In this document: piece after piece, positions 45,752 through 57,849 of the stretch
How positions within the stretch are numbered: position 1 is the stretch's first letter
Layout: each line of letters starts with the position of its first letter
DNA from: Cytidiella melzeri
Lineage: Eukaryota; Basidiomycota; Agaricomycetes; Polyporales; Irpicaceae
Assembly: GCA_022592445.1 (NCBI GenBank)
Contig: JABYQR010000155.1
Location: 1 to 64,000, forward strand
Direction: 5' to 3'
DNA length: 64,000 nt
Program-made: the position numbers and the translations under genes
Notes under the pieces: model-generated
Seen by the model: the letters and a program-made list of their open reading frames with translations, nothing else
The model's database searches: none
What the model was told of the DNA's origin: nothing

Positions 45752-46282
45752 ATGTTTATGTCCGCTGCACCTAGCATTGACAACCCGCCTCGTGTTTGCC
45801 GTTACTGCCCAACCGTTTTCCACTTACCAGACAGTTGCCGCCCATACTGCCCACGCCGCAAGGTTCTTCACCGCTGCCCTATCATCCCCGCGCCCACGCC
45901 GCCGCCCAAACCCTCAGTAGCGCCTACGGTTTCCCCTGAGAGATCCACTTCTAAATCACTTTTGCCAGGGTTGTCTGTTGCCTCCGTTGTGGACTCGCTT
46001 GACAACTGCTCTTATTGCGACACTCAGAGCGACCACCCAATTCCCCTGCGCTCAGGACCTTTTGTTCCGCTCGACTGCAATCGCCCGCGCCCGCCGCACC
46101 CAGATTCTTGGCTTTCACCGGACTTTGAAGGCGAGAACCACAAGTGCAAACTTGTACAGTTCAATCTCACAAGCTCCACCAACGTTGTTGTTAGCCACGC
46201 ATTTGCTTGCAATACACATTGCTGCTCGGGAGGTGTGGTTCTGGACTATTGCCCTCGCAAACAGTCTATCGAGTCAAATTGA
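45752..46282 (+). CDS. Cysteine-rich hypothetical protein
   Basis: A 176-codon frame with Cys pairs CRYCPTVFHLPDSCRPYC near the start, CSYCDTQSDH in the middle and CNTHCCSGGVVLDYC near the end. A TATATAAAA box lies 150 bp upstream (45601-45609) with CA-rich candidate start sites between. No signal peptide is evident. It matches nothing I recognise; the Cys pattern could bind zinc. It could be a host gene or part of an unknown element, and splicing was not resolved. Confidence 0.35.
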   Translation: MFMSAAPSIDNPPRVCRYCPTVFHLPDSCRPYCPRRKVLHRCPIIPAPTPPPKPSVAPTVSPERSTSKSLLPGLSVASVVDSLDNCSYCDTQSDHPIPLRSGPFVPLDCNRPRPPHPDSWLSPDFEGENHKCKLVQFNLTSSTNVVVSHAFACNTHCCSGGVVLDYCPRKQSIESN

Positions 46283-46299
46283 CTGCGGTCTTATATAGC

Positions 46300-46879
46300 C
46301 TTACGCTGTGTCTCGTGCTACAATAGTTCATCCTTTGTTTGCGGCTCTTTTGGTTTTGTTGCACTGCGTCTACTTCTTACCTGCGTTATTGCGTGTGTGT
46401 TTCACCTTCACTGCGTCGAGTTTACTGCATTCACTTTCATTGCGCCTGCGTTTTACAGCAACCACTTTCATCTTCATCAGCAACCGCGTTTGGTGTTTGA
46501 GATTTGTACCGCGCCTGCTTTCACCATCTGCGTCTTTCTGCGCGCCGCCTTTACTACAAGTCTCGACAACTCGCGCGCGTTCTCTTTGAGCCGTGCTAAA
46601 ACTCTTTCACTTTAACCATGCCGACTATCCCTTTTGCCTGCGATACGCGTGATATTTTGCCCGCTTAGCTCAATTCACACAAAACCTATATCACAAACCT
46701 TGTCGCTCTTTGCAGCACAGGTAAACTAGGACTCTAAGACCACTTCACACACTTTCACACTTCCGCGCCCACGCCCTTACACTTCTATTGCCACTTTGTG
46801 GTTGGTAGTGTTGTCTTTAGGGTTGAAATTAGTTTTGGAGCGTACCACTGTGTTACAACGGAAACAACCAACACTGCTC
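46300..46879. other. No recognisable gene
   Basis: A T/C-rich plus strand with short open frames, between the Cys-rich frame and the copia LTR. Nothing could be assigned. Confidence 0.4.
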
Positions 46880-47067
46880 TGTAAAACAAGGTATCAGTGA
46901 GAGTTTAGATCGTTGAGAGAGAAGACTGAGGTGGTGGTCAGAGAGAGAGTTGTGGATCAAAAGTAATAGCTGTGCATTGATCAAAGTAAGTCTTATATAC
47001 GGTAACTACTGGCGCTAAGCACGCAATCAATGCGGAGTCTCAACTTGTGTCTCAGTATATTCAAACA
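46880..47067 (-). repeat. 3' LTR of the second copia element (about 188 bp)
   Basis: On the minus strand a purine tract CTTGAAGGGAAG is followed by TGTTTGAATATACTGAGACA, and the LTR probably ends CTTGTTTTACA. A TATATAAGAC promoter-like motif is inside. No partner LTR is present, so the ends rest on the tract and TG...CA alone. Confidence 0.55.
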
Positions 47068-48681
47068 CTTCCCTTCAAGCATGAGCATGAAGTAGTTCAT
47101 TGAAGTGCTTGAGTTTTTTGAGAGGTAGTGCTTTAGTAATAGTATCAGCATGCTGATTGGCAGAAGGTACGTGGTGCACAGTGATGTACCCTTTAGTTAC
47201 ACAATTGCTGATGAAGTTCTTGCAAATGTTGAAGTGTTTAGTTGAGAGTGTTGTTCCTCGGGGGAACAGACAATTGCAATAGTCGACGCGCTTTGACAGG
47301 GTCCATAGTGCAGTTAAGTATTTCATCTATGAGGCTCTTCAAATAGATGGCCTCATTAGACGCATGAGCAAATGTGTACAGTTTGGCTTCGGTGACCGAT
47401 AAAGTTACAAGTGAACCGCGCTTACTTGACCAAGAGATAAGCGAGTCGTTGTATGTGAAGGTGTAGCCCATTATTGGTTTATTGCCGTACGTAGTCATAC
47501 CATCAGAGTTGGCATAACCTATGAGTAAAGTAGAAGTAGAGTTGGCCTGGTTTCCTAGGACAAGCCAGTAGTCGCACGTTCCCTTGAGGTAAAGGTAACA
47601 CTGTTTAGCTGCAGTGTAGTGTTCCTTAGCAGGGTCAGATAAGTATCGTGCTAGTCGACCAGTGCAATAAGCAATGTCTGGCTGAGTACTGTCGGCGACG
47701 TAGCGTAAGCCACCGACAAGAGACATGTAGTGTGTAGTGGTGTCAGCGTCCTGAGGTGGTTTGGTCACAGCACGGGGGGCTAAGTTGTGCTTGTGTACCA
47801 TTGGTGTATGGCGTGAATGTTTGTGATCAAAGTTGTATCGCTTAAGTATGTTCAGGATATAATCCCTTTGACAAAGCTTGATAATGCCTGCTGCTTTATT
47901 GTAAGCAACTTCCATGCCAAGCATCCAGTGGATAGTTCTACCGTTAGTAAGTTTGACATGTTGTCTGAGTGCAATCTCAAATTGTTTGGCAACAGTAGTA
48001 GTGATAGTGCCGAGAGTAATGTTGTCGACATGGACAGCAAGTAGAAATATGAGTTTATCACCTCAATAGAGGTTGAAGACTGCATTGTCAAATTCACAAT
48101 GCTTTAGTCCAAGTGCGAAGAGTATGTTGCATAGTACTTTGTACCAACAACATCCGGCTTGCTTAAGGCCGTAGATAGTCTTCTGAAGTTTTAGTACCCA
48201 GCCAGGTGGCAGGTTCGGAAGTAAGTCCCAGGAGGTGGACAAAGATAAAGATCTTCATTGTTGTGGATGTTACCGTATAAGTATGCGGACTTGATATTGA
48301 GCTGAGTGATCTCGAAGTGTAGTGAAGCCGCAAGAGTAAGTACAAATTGTAATGAACTCATACGTGCAGCAGGTGCAAATAAGTCGTTTGAGTAGTAATC
48401 AATGCTGTCACGCTGGGAGTATCCTTGCGCGACAAGTCTTGACTTCAGTTTAGTGACTTTGCCGTGTTCGTATTTTGTTTCATAGACAAAGTGACATGGA
48501 TAGTCCAACAGACCGGATTTTTCCAACATTGTCACAAGTTTATAGCCTTAAGCGCCTATCTAGAGCACTTATTTTCTGGCTAGGAGTGTTACCAGACCTA
48601 ACCCTAACCCGGGTCACGTGACATCCTGCCTTATTTATCAATAGTCCAGACCCAAACCCTAGACTCAGTCTGGAGCGGTTC

Positions 48682-49559
48682 TTTTTTTTTAAAAAAAAAA
48701 CCAATAAATATTGAAAGGCACCAGCAAAAGCTAGGGGCGCACAACAGTCGAACATACACCACTAGAGCTAACTACAAACCATCACACCGCATAAGCAACG
48801 TGGATTGGATAAGGACACCTCCTTCCCTCAGTGGTGTGCAAATAGAGCGTGACCAGAGTCTCCCACTTGGGTAACAATGCCAGGTGCTTGCCATAACCCT
48901 TTGTGAGGGGGTCAGTTAGATGCGTGTAATCCCATCAGGAGAGCAGTAGCTCATCCTGTGAGCTTCAAAGTAGTTGGGGGGGGATAGAAAATGAACTCTC
49001 CCTCAGAGAGAGGCTTGAAACGAGTGCCCTGTCTTCTTCAACCAAAACTCCTCAGCATCCCAACTTCCACCGTTGACGCCCTACCCTTCGCCAGCCATGA
49101 CCGCCATTGGGCTTCCTCCCTGCAAAATAATGCTGCACATCTGCTCACAGGCCTGCCGTGTGGGTGTACGTCGTTGATCGGCCTGTGGCCTTCCCAACAC
49201 CGGACCTGGTCTCCAGAGTGCATCCCGCACTTCCACGTCGGACAGCTCTGCGCGAAGCAGAGAGATGGTGAGTTTGGACTATGCTGCAAAGCGCTGCACA
49301 AGAGGGTTGTCGAGGGAGGGAATGGACAGGTTGAGTTGGTCGGAATTGCCGATCCACCCAGGGATGACAAGTGAGGCGGGAGATCCGGCTCAATCCAGAG
49401 GGATTGACTGCCTCTGCCGGCTTGGACGTGTAGGATTGGATCGGAGAGCAATGAAAGAAGTGCATCGCGAATGAAATTAGTGGTAGGTGTTTGGTATAGT
49501 ATGGCTCATTGGCTCCAGCGCCTAATGAGGTGGTGGTGGTACAGGTCCAAGAAGGGATG
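48682..49559 (-). mobile_element. SINE-like retroelement, full-looking copy (878 bp)
   Basis: A 14-bp direct repeat GTCTGGAGCGGTTC flanks it (48668-48681 and 49560-49573). The left end is T9A10, a short poly-A tail on the minus strand preceded by AATATTTATTGG. A long target duplication plus a tail indicates target-primed insertion. No reverse transcriptase frame is present. Its right end coincides with the end of copy 1 at 4763, so both share one 5' terminus. Confidence 0.75.
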
Positions 49560-49900
49560 GTCTGGAGCGGTTCCAGATCAACCTAGGCTATTGTTCTATT
49601 GTTCCTCTTCCATTGATAGGGATTCCCCCAGTTTCTATTGTTCTATTGTTCTATTGTTCTAGTGTTCTAGCTCTATTGTTCTCCGTACCCTGGTCCTTGA
49701 CAGTTACTCAGGTCCTTGACAGTTACTCAGGTCCTTGACAGTTACCCTGGTCCCTTATTGTTCTATTGTTACTCCAGCCCCACAGTTACTCCAGTCCCTA
49801 GTGTGGGAACTCGTGCACAGACCACCCAGCCACAGTATATATAGTAGACCTTACCCTCCCTAGCTCTGCATCTTGACCTCTCTGTCATTTGCACTGCTAG

Positions 49901-49960
49901 GTGAGTTACTGCATGTAACTTAGTATCATACCATATTAACTCTGTCATTTGCACTGCTAG
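49901..49960 (+). other. Candidate leader intron in the family-6 LTR, bounded by a 21-bp direct repeat
   Basis: GTGAGT opens it, a branch-like ATTAAC lies at 49935-49940, and it ends GCTAG. The last 21 bases (49940-49960) exactly repeat 49880-49900, just before the donor. The donor lies 57 nt downstream of the TATA box. Confidence 0.65.
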
Positions 49961-50697
49961 TATCCGGCCCTTGTGCCTGCTTGCCTGCTTATCATCGACT
50001 TTGACCTCGCTGTCGTCGTTGGAGATCCCTTTCCACTTCCCCCTTACATCTACTTCACCCTTGTTTAGGGTTTATCAGTCTATCAGCAGTCGCTCCGCGA
50101 CACAAAGTGCGAACCAGTGATGTTTGCATTTGGCAGCGGGATACAGTATTCCCAAGTGCCAAGTTGTTCGAGGGTATCGACCTCGGTTTTCATCAATCTG
50201 AGCCAGTCAATCTTGAGAGGGTGGTTAAGTACATCTTTGTAAGTAACTAGATCACCAACATCTTCAGCGTAGTATGCATTGAATCCAGTCAAGTAGAAGG
50301 CAATGTTTGTATTAACTTCATTGTAGTTCAAGCCTCGAGCTTTGCGAGAAGGCTTAGGCTCTCTAGTAGTATGCCTAGGACCAGAAGGGTCAGGCTCATC
50401 AATGTCCATGGGTTCGACATGAGGATTCTCCTCGAGTTCATGTTGTTTTTGAAGAGTAGGTTTTTCAATATTTGGTTCTTTCTCCCCTTCAATTTGTGCC
50501 GTAAAGTCAACAAATTGCAAGTTTTGTTCGACGCCTACGCGTGTTCCAAAGTAAACGTAGTGGCCTTTGGAATATTCAGCAAAGCCTATCCAAACGGCTC
50601 GCTTGCCTTTTGGCGCGAGTTTGTTGGTTCGGTATTTGTTGTATACAATACACGGTTGACCAAACTTTTGAAGCGCATCAAGATTCGCTTCTCATGA

Positions 50698-51700
50698 GCC
50701 CGTTATTGCGGGACAGATAGGTGTGTCAATTTGGAAGCCAATGCCATGTGTCACCACGAAGTGAACAGTCGACACAAGTATTTCGACGTAAACTACGTCA
50801 ACAAGACATTTTGGCAGCTGAAATCGACACAAAAATGTGGCTCGATATGGTTTAAACCGACGACCCAGTGACAAGTTCAGTCAACAGGCTTTGACTCGAA
50901 AATTCCGGACTAGAAGCACCATCTAGAACGAGAAGCTGATTATTGGATATCCATGTAATGTACATAACTAGCTACTACTTAGCGCGGAATGAAACTATAG
51001 TTCGTGACAAGACGGAGACGAGAGGGACTGAAAAAGTAGTCAGAGTCCAAGTGAAACCGATGTGGCGGGGATATCATCACGCGAGTACGTACTTCAAACG
51101 TCCAATACTGTCGTTCGATACAAGAAGCCCGAGTCATGAATAGTCCGTAATAGTTCCAAGATAGAAGAAGGGAATGAGTGCCTGCTGTCGGTAATAAGCG
51201 TGGAGCAAGACCAGTATCAACTTGCTAAAATGAGTCCGGCTGGTGAAAGAATCTCTACAGATTTCGAGTTGGTGTCAAAAGTCCAAGATGCATCAAGTAT
51301 GAGGAAATGAACGTTGAGCGCGCGCCCCTTCGAAATGCGAGACCGCTCCGAGGGGAAGGCCCAGGCGCAAGTGCAAGTCTTCTGGCAGCCGGGCACAGAA
51401 GCCGCAAGGATGTTGTTTTGCGACATTCCGATGGTGATGTTGATATTGGTTTTGGTGGTAAGCGCTGATGGCCTTGTCAATGTTTTCCTAAGAACCGAAG
51501 GGATAAAATGGAAGATGTTGCTAAGTCGCTTCGCCTAGCCGCATGGAACAGCTAGAACCTGATGTAAGAGCTGACGAGTATGGATAGACAAAGGCTGCAC
51601 TAGTTGGATGAGATAATTGAGGAAAAGAAGGTAGAGCCTCTTCGAGTTCAAGAACGAAAGCATGCCCAGCAACTGAAGCTGTCTGCGTTCTTCCTGCGCA
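50698..51700. other. No recognisable gene; probably 3' flank of the glucanase gene
   Basis: Copia similarity ends at 50697. No coding similarity follows. The last few hundred bases before 51708 are likely the 3' UTR of the GH5 gene. Confidence 0.45.
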
Positions 51701-51707
51701 ATCCGAC

Positions 51708-54700
51708 CTAGTGAGAGCCCTTGCGGGCTCTGACAGGTGGAACGGACAACGTCGCAGATGTCGGAGAGGGGACAACCGCGGAAGCTGACGATGTAGGCAC
51801 AACAGGAGCAGATGTAGACACAGGGAGCACTGATGTGGCTACAACAGCGGCCGACGATGTTGGTACGAGCGGGGTTGTGACAGGTTGCACAGCAGCGGTA
51901 GCAGTCGCTCCGCACGCACTGGTGAGAAGAGTACTGCTCGACGCTAACCATGCATCAGGATATACGCATCCCGAAACGGGGAAAACGGCTTGCGCGGTAT
52001 CCTGACTATCAAACCATCCGTTTGGGAGAGTCACGCTCTTCGCAACGCCAGTGTACGAAGGGGGAGGAAGGGTGAGTGGCGCACGTCCGGTAGTGTACGA
52101 AGGAATCAGCGATACATCACCGGCCGGGACACCTGCGATGCTCGTCGGAGGGAATGTGCCGTAGCTCTGTGTGACGCTCGGTGCGAGAGTGCCTGCGCCT
52201 GCGCCTCCTGTGGCGGTCGCAGGGTATGTGCCGCTGAATGGGTCGCCATTGACGCCGAGCTTGCTGCACATACCAGCAGCTTGACGAGGATCAGTCGGGA
52301 TGAAGCCATTATCCAGACCAAGTTTGTATGACCACAGAGGTGCTTGGACAGTGTTTGTTACAGAGTCGGTGCCAATCTACGAGTCGAAGACATGTTAGCT
52401 ATAGTGCCCGGGAGAGATAAAGATAACTAACATACCTTCCAAGTCCAGAAGAACCAATGTTGTAACGAGTCCATACTCGCCAGTATGAAGTTCTGGAAGC
52501 CATCCTTCATGGCTGGTGTCCACTTGGTGACATCATTGAACACTGAACAATCGCCGCTATATTGAGGGCCATTTCCTACACCGCGAACGAACAAGCCACA
52601 ATCGTTAATGGCGTTGGAGAACTCTCCCGCAACAGTGATGCCAAAATTTGTGCGGCTATTTGTAGTAGTACAAGATGTCGCCGTCAGATATACTTCCGTT
52701 GGTCGCGAACTGTAGGCTACATACCTAGTGTTCAAGTTGTTAGCCCACGCATTGCAGGCTTGTTGGGGCCAGACACCACCCATCATCGTGCCATCACCGC
52801 CAACCGCAGCAATGTCGATCGGGCCCGTGTTAGGTTGGCCATCAAAGGCGAAGTAAGGATGGTTATCTGTACGAACTCCGTTGGTAATCTAACCCGTGTC
52901 ATCCAATACGTGAAGACGTACCAAGCCCAACACGATCAGAACCAGCCAACACACCGACCCAGGTTGTCAACGGACGGAACCCATCGTGAATCGTCATGAT
53001 TGGACCTTTGCCTTCCCCTGTACCGGTAATCGAGCGAACCACGTTGTGAGCCTGAACGTAGCTGTCGTCGTCCAGTCAGCTTGCAAGCCACAGCAAAAGT
53101 AATTAAGGTAACCTACAAGCTAGCCATTTGGTCAACGCCAATGTCTTGGACGAGAGGCTCGTTGAGAATGCTGAACATTGGGATAAGATCCACGTATTGG
53201 GGCTGGAGAAAATGTGGAGAGAGGGTGAGTTAGTCGTGTTTGTGTTACAGGATCGATCCAGAGGTGTGTAGAAAGGCCAAACGCATGCACGCGAACGGGT
53301 CCAGCGTATAAGAGTTTCCGGCTTCGACATAATTTGTATATCATACTGCCGATATTCGCTCACGCACGCAAACGAACCCAGCACGCCTAGCGCTCATAAC
53401 AGAAGGCTCGAGCAGCATCGCGGGACAAGGGGTGCGCGGATGAAACAAATCGGGAAGGCAACAAGAGAAACAAGAACTGTACCCCGCCAGAAGGTTGATC
53501 ATGACGAATAGAATAGTACTCACCTGAGAGATGAACTCGGTGATCGTCCTGATGTAATCCAGTGTACGCTGCGCGTTTGCGTATCCCATCACCCCTTTCA
53601 TAAAGTTGATTTGGCCAAGTTTACCAGAGTGGTTGTAGCCTGTGCCGTGTTCACAAGTTGTTCTTGATCAGCCGACAATCAACACAATACTGCTACATCC
53701 GCAGTACGCACCGTTTTGCGATCCGGGAATTGTATGCAAATCCAGGTTAACGCGGATACCGTACTTCCTCGCCCACTCCAACACTTTCAGAATGTACTGC
53801 CAGCAAACCTGTGCTAGGAAAGGCTCAGCAACCTCCGGGCCGTTTGGCGCATTATCAGACCCGACATCGTTCCATTTCTCGATAGCCCAGAACGGGATTG
53901 GCAAGCGCACCCAGTTGAGACCTGCGCCGGCGATTTGAGCGATGTCTTCCTCGGTGATGAATGTGGAATAGTGCTGTACGAGAAAGTCGGTGAGGTTACC
54001 GGAGGAAGATACAGCTTGAGACAAGTCCCATTCGTCACGAGCACCAGCATAGGCCTGGAACAAGGCGGGAGAGATGAACGGTTCCAGGACAAAGAGACCA
54101 CCAAGATTCACGCTAGTAGATAACCAGTACGTCTGAGTATGAGAGTAGAGAAGGAAATTTCTGTGAGGTACTCACCCGTTGACACGGTTGGCGACCCAAT
54201 CCCAAGGTTCGCTCAAAGCAGGAGTCCAGCTATTTGGCTTGGCAGAGTTGTTGAACGGGTTCGCGGGATCAGCCACCCATATTCCACCAAAGGTGTTATT
54301 GTAAACGAATGTCGTGCCATCATCCTGTGTGACCGTGCTACCGTCCCCTCCCCATGTGGCCAAGCTCGTCTGACCGTTTCCTCCGCCTCCACCTCCACCA
54401 GAATTGCCTTTTCCTCCGCTACTACCAGTGCCTGTAGCGCCATTGGCAGACGTGCTTGATGAAGAGCTGTGGTGGCGAGTCGTGAGAACGACTGGCACGA
54501 CTACGGCGACAACTATGACAGCGACAAGCGCTGCTAAGCCGCACAAGACGACCGGACGCTTGAAGAATGGCTTTTTCTCCTCGTACAGGTATGAGTCGTC
54601 GGCGGCTGCGTTCGTGTATGTCCCAGGCAGTGGTGAAATGAAAGGTGAGCCCTCAGCTGTTTCTTTTGGAAAGCCCGACAGCAGGGCTGCAGAGTTGTTG

Positions 54701-54867
54701 TTCGGTGTTGCCAAAGGTTCACGTTCGGGGTATACTTCGTATCCTGTCGACCCGCGAGGTGTAGAAGGGATAGATTGGCCGACGGAGAGAGTAGACTGCC
54801 GCATAGGTAGATCTGTCGGAGAAGATGCGGGATAGGACAAGCGAGGATTGTCGTTGTACATCGACAT
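51708..54867 (-). CDS. Exo-beta-1,3-glucanase, GH5 family, membrane-anchored (glucan 1,3-beta-glucosidase D-like)
   Basis: Exons 54867-54176, 54112-53712, 53639-53524, 53202-53117, 53061-52922, 52866-52725, 52655-52436 and 52376-51708 join in frame to 821 residues. Seven GT-AG introns are mostly 55-72 bp, one 321 bp. Residues 1-104 form a cytosolic Pro/Ser-rich tail and about 105-130 a transmembrane helix (VVLCGLAALVAVIVVAVVVP), giving a type II topology. A Ser/Gly-rich linker leads to the GH5 catalytic domain. The acid/base Glu418 lies in FSILNEP, and the nucleophile Glu537 in VAGEFSN. The C-terminal 190 residues are Ser/Thr/Val/Pro-rich. The enzyme trims beta-1,3-glucan at the cell wall. 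It appears intact. Confidence 0.93.
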
Positions 54868-57292
54868 GTTTTAGGAACGCTAACCTGGTCGCTGGTGAGA
54901 GTAAAACGAGCTCAACTGGCGTAGAGAGCACTGTAAATAGTAATGAAGGGAGGTGTAGGGATGGACCTGGGAGGGGGAGCCAAACGAGAGACGATGGTGG
55001 TCCGAGGTTAAGCTGCAGCACAGGGCGCGAAACGAACCATCGGTTGAATGGTTGGGTGAGAAGGCATTGAGTCTATTCTGGGTTGCGCACGCACCGATCG
55101 CTGCCCACTCTCCTCCTTTCTATCCCCCTGGGGATTTCTGGAGCCTGAAGCTGCCTTGCGATGTCTGCAGCTGTAGCGTGCGCGACGCGGCTGACAGCGA
55201 CGAGAGACTACAGGTTGACAGACGAGGGCTGTTTGGGCCGGACGTGTGACTGCCACATGACTGGCAATTCACTTTCCTGAATTGGCTCCGAGGCTGCAGG
55301 TGATGCCGTGTGAAGCGCCTCGGACTTTCTCTGCGACCACCATCCACTCAAATGTCGAGAACATAGCATCGCGACCACTCACATAGCGAGTGCAGAGATC
55401 CAAGTTCATGAATGCTATCGCAGCCATCAATTCCTGAGAAAACAGCTTTTGTGCGCAGCAATGTATACAGCAGGCTCAAGTCGGCTTACTCAACCACGAG
55501 CTGGTGAGTTCACTGACCATTTCAATCCAAAGCACTCCGCAGGCATCTACGTTACTTGGTTATTGGCGAAACGTGCGTGCAGAGTATCATTCTTGACATA
55601 GTTTCCTCCCTAACGCTATCGACCGTCTTCGCTCCGGCTCCCATACTAGTGCTAGCCAGATGCTCAGATTCATACCGGTGCGTGGTCGCCATCTATTCGG
55701 CAGTGTACAGCGAACATCTTGCTGACACCGTCGACGATAGAAACTGCCCTCTTTCTTGGCTGGCAAATTGTACCTCCAGGCTACAGGTTAACCACGAAAA
55801 TGCTCAGCAACACTAGTCACAGCATCTGGTTGCAGGATCGCCTCCGTATATGCGCATACAGTCTGATGTCAAAGTGAGTTTATGATTCGCCACAACAACG
55901 CAATTCGCTACCGGCGGGAACACTGGCCGATCTCTGAGCATCTCCTCTGAGAGTTCGAGCCTGCAGCAGATGATGGCATGGAGACTCTTCGACCAGCCGA
56001 TTGACGTTCGGACCCCATGTGGATAACCGATCCGGGCTCAAGTTGCACCGTCACCATCATTCCGCCCGCCACACACACCACCTGCCCGCCCACACCGGTT
56101 TCCATGTGCACACCCAGTCATACATAAACCACACCTGCGAAGGAATGAAATCGTTCGCTTCTCATCAATCAAGTACGTCGTCATCGCTTCCAGGTTCTGT
56201 AGGCTTACCGAAGGCAATTCATCCCCTGCAGCAACCCCATGGTCCACTTGAGCATGGTCCTTGCTCGCCGTTGTCTTGTCGGCAAGCCCGATGAACGTCG
56301 ATTGCAGTCGCATCATCAGAGCTGGCACTGTCTGTGCACAGCTCTTTCTCTGGCGATGTGATCGATTGAGATGTGCTACACTGCTGCAAATCAACCATTG
56401 TCTCTGATCATCGCCGAGGCCGACTCTGGCTTGTAGATCACACGCTCGATAATGCGCAAGACACCGTTGCAATCTCGAGACATCACGCGGGATAGGTCGC
56501 CAGCAAGTCAAACGCCTTAGAGCATCCTTTGCACTGGTTAGCTTTCATCCTTTGTAACACACGCCGGTGACTTACCAAACCTACCTGCTTACAGGCACAA
56601 ACCCTCATTCCACTCTCGCCAACGCACCGGCGACGAGAATAAAGTTTACTCCAGTCGATCAAATCCGCTATTCAAGATTCAACGCTTACGAACTTCGGTG
56701 CTTATACACGATCCCACCCTAGGTCGAGAAGGACCTCGGCCTCCGGATATTCAGTAATGCAGAGCAGTGTCAGAAGATTCATCTCAAGTCTATGTACACC
56801 GTGTCTTGATCCAAGCAGCACCTGCCAGGGACACCGCAAACACACGGAACAACACAATGGACTCATTGCGGTGACTATGTATCAGTTGATGGTTCAGTTG
56901 ATCTTGTACGCCGACGGTGGGTCAGATCAATCAAACGTTGATAGCTCCGGGCTGGGACGCATTCTGTTGGAAGTATATTTCATGGCCAACCTGTAGGTAC
57001 TAACCCCGAACACGGCGATCTGACGATGCGCCTGAGTATGCCTGTGCGTATAGATGTGTGCCTTGCACCAACATGTTTTAGTCGGCGTTGGGTGCCGTCT
57101 GAAAAAGAATTAGCGCTTGTCTCCATACCTGTACCCATCATCACCCTGCGAACGCGTAGGGTCGGTTTTTTTTCTGTGCTTTGCCTTGAACGTTTGCGCC
57201 CGAATTGCCTGAATACTTTTGGCAGCGTGTCGGTAATTAATATGAGTGTAATGTAATTTTTTCAACAATTAAAAAAACAGCAATAAATTATA
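54868..57292. other. No recognisable gene
   Basis: Contains the 5' region of the glucanase gene and scattered short open frames, for example 55556-55816 plus and 56038-56511 minus, with no family resemblance. Nothing else could be supported. Confidence 0.45.
57271..57277 (-). terminator. RNA polymerase III terminator of the tRNA-Thr gene
   Basis: A run of seven T on the minus strand, 16 bases downstream of the tRNA 3' end. Confidence 0.7.
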
Positions 57293-57373
57293 TGCCCATT
57301 GGCTGGATTGAACAACCGACCTCACCATCACGGCAAATACAAGTGGCGCGCTCTACCACTGAGCTAAACGGGC
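57293..57373 (-). tRNA. tRNA-Thr (anticodon TGT) with a 9-nt intron
   Basis: On the minus strand the acceptor GCCCGTT pairs with AATGGGC (one G-U), with discriminator A. The D arm is GCTC-AGTGGTA-GAGC. The anticodon stem CGCCA pairs with TGGTG, the loop holds TGT at 57341-57339, and nine intron bases follow the base after the anticodon, the usual place. The T arm is GGTTG-TTCAATC-CAGCC. A T-run terminator follows. CCA is not encoded. Confidence 0.93.
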
Positions 57374-57849
57374 TTCATGGGGAATCCAGCCAGATAAAAC
57401 ATAACCTCGGCAACTTCCAGAAGCTATATACTTGTTGCCCAGTACCATTATCAGTGTCTTATTACCACTACTGCTGTACTAGCACTACCACTGGCTGATG
57501 CTGTGTCACACTTGGGCATTCCAGATGCTCAGTATGTACGCTGCTTGCAAGCCTAGGTGTGTACTGGAATATTTTTCAGTTGAGTACAGTGTCTTGTGTC
57601 TGGCAAGTAGTACTTACTTCTTGCTTCTGATATAGAGGACCGTGACTCAGTGATATGCGACGTAGTTTTCAACATCTTGGCAGTTATGGTGGTACATCAA
57701 AACTCTTATGCTAGCAGCATTCTTCCGAATTACAGCTGCAAGACCGTGTTGAGCTTGTGAGACAAGCGCCAGCTTTGTGGTGTTAGCCGCCGGACGCATC
57801 CGTTAGCGACGAAGGTATGGTCAATTGACCTTGAACTGATAAGTGAGCC

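Larger units (their letters stand above)
48492..50102 (+). mobile_element. Solo LTR (family 6) nested in copia element 2 and itself interrupted
   Basis: It starts TGACATGG and ends CCGCGACA, flanked by CAAAG (48487-48491 and 50103-50107); the full shared octamer is ACAAAGTG. Without the 878-bp insert and its duplication it would be about 719 bp, similar to the other LTRs here. It holds TATATATA at 49836-49843 and a direct-repeat-bounded intron candidate at 49901-49960. Three near-identical copies of GGTCCTTGACAGTTAC lie at 49690-49745. Confidence 0.8.
47075..50697 (-). pseudogene. Ty1/copia element 2 pol, 5'-truncated and interrupted
   Basis: From right to left: integrase C-terminal part (QKFGQPCIVYNKYRTNK to AVWIGFAEYSKGHYVYF, 50697-50530), a linker with MDIDEPDPSGPRHTTR, and the RT start (LEQLGTWEYCIPLPN, near 50150). 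A solo LTR then interrupts between HFV and YETKYEHGK. RT continues from about 48490 (KSRLVAQGYSQRDSIDYY). The RNase H region follows around DSTQPDIAYCTGRLARYL and SWSSKRGSL, ending near 47075 with ITKALPLKKLKHF. Several frameshifts occur. The YVDD region (48060-47930) is decayed. Confidence 0.88.

Noticed and set aside
49038..49451. 137-codon minus frame in the SINE-like repeat, with a counterpart at 4296-4655
   Set aside because: Single-base length differences between the two copies put them in different frames, so the frame is not conserved.
48494..50101. Insertion in copia element 2 read as a hAT element because of the 8-bp repeat ACAAAGTG
   Set aside because: The ends are not inverted repeats. 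Shifting the edges gives TG...CA ends with a 5-bp CAAAG duplication and an LTR-sized core, a better fit.
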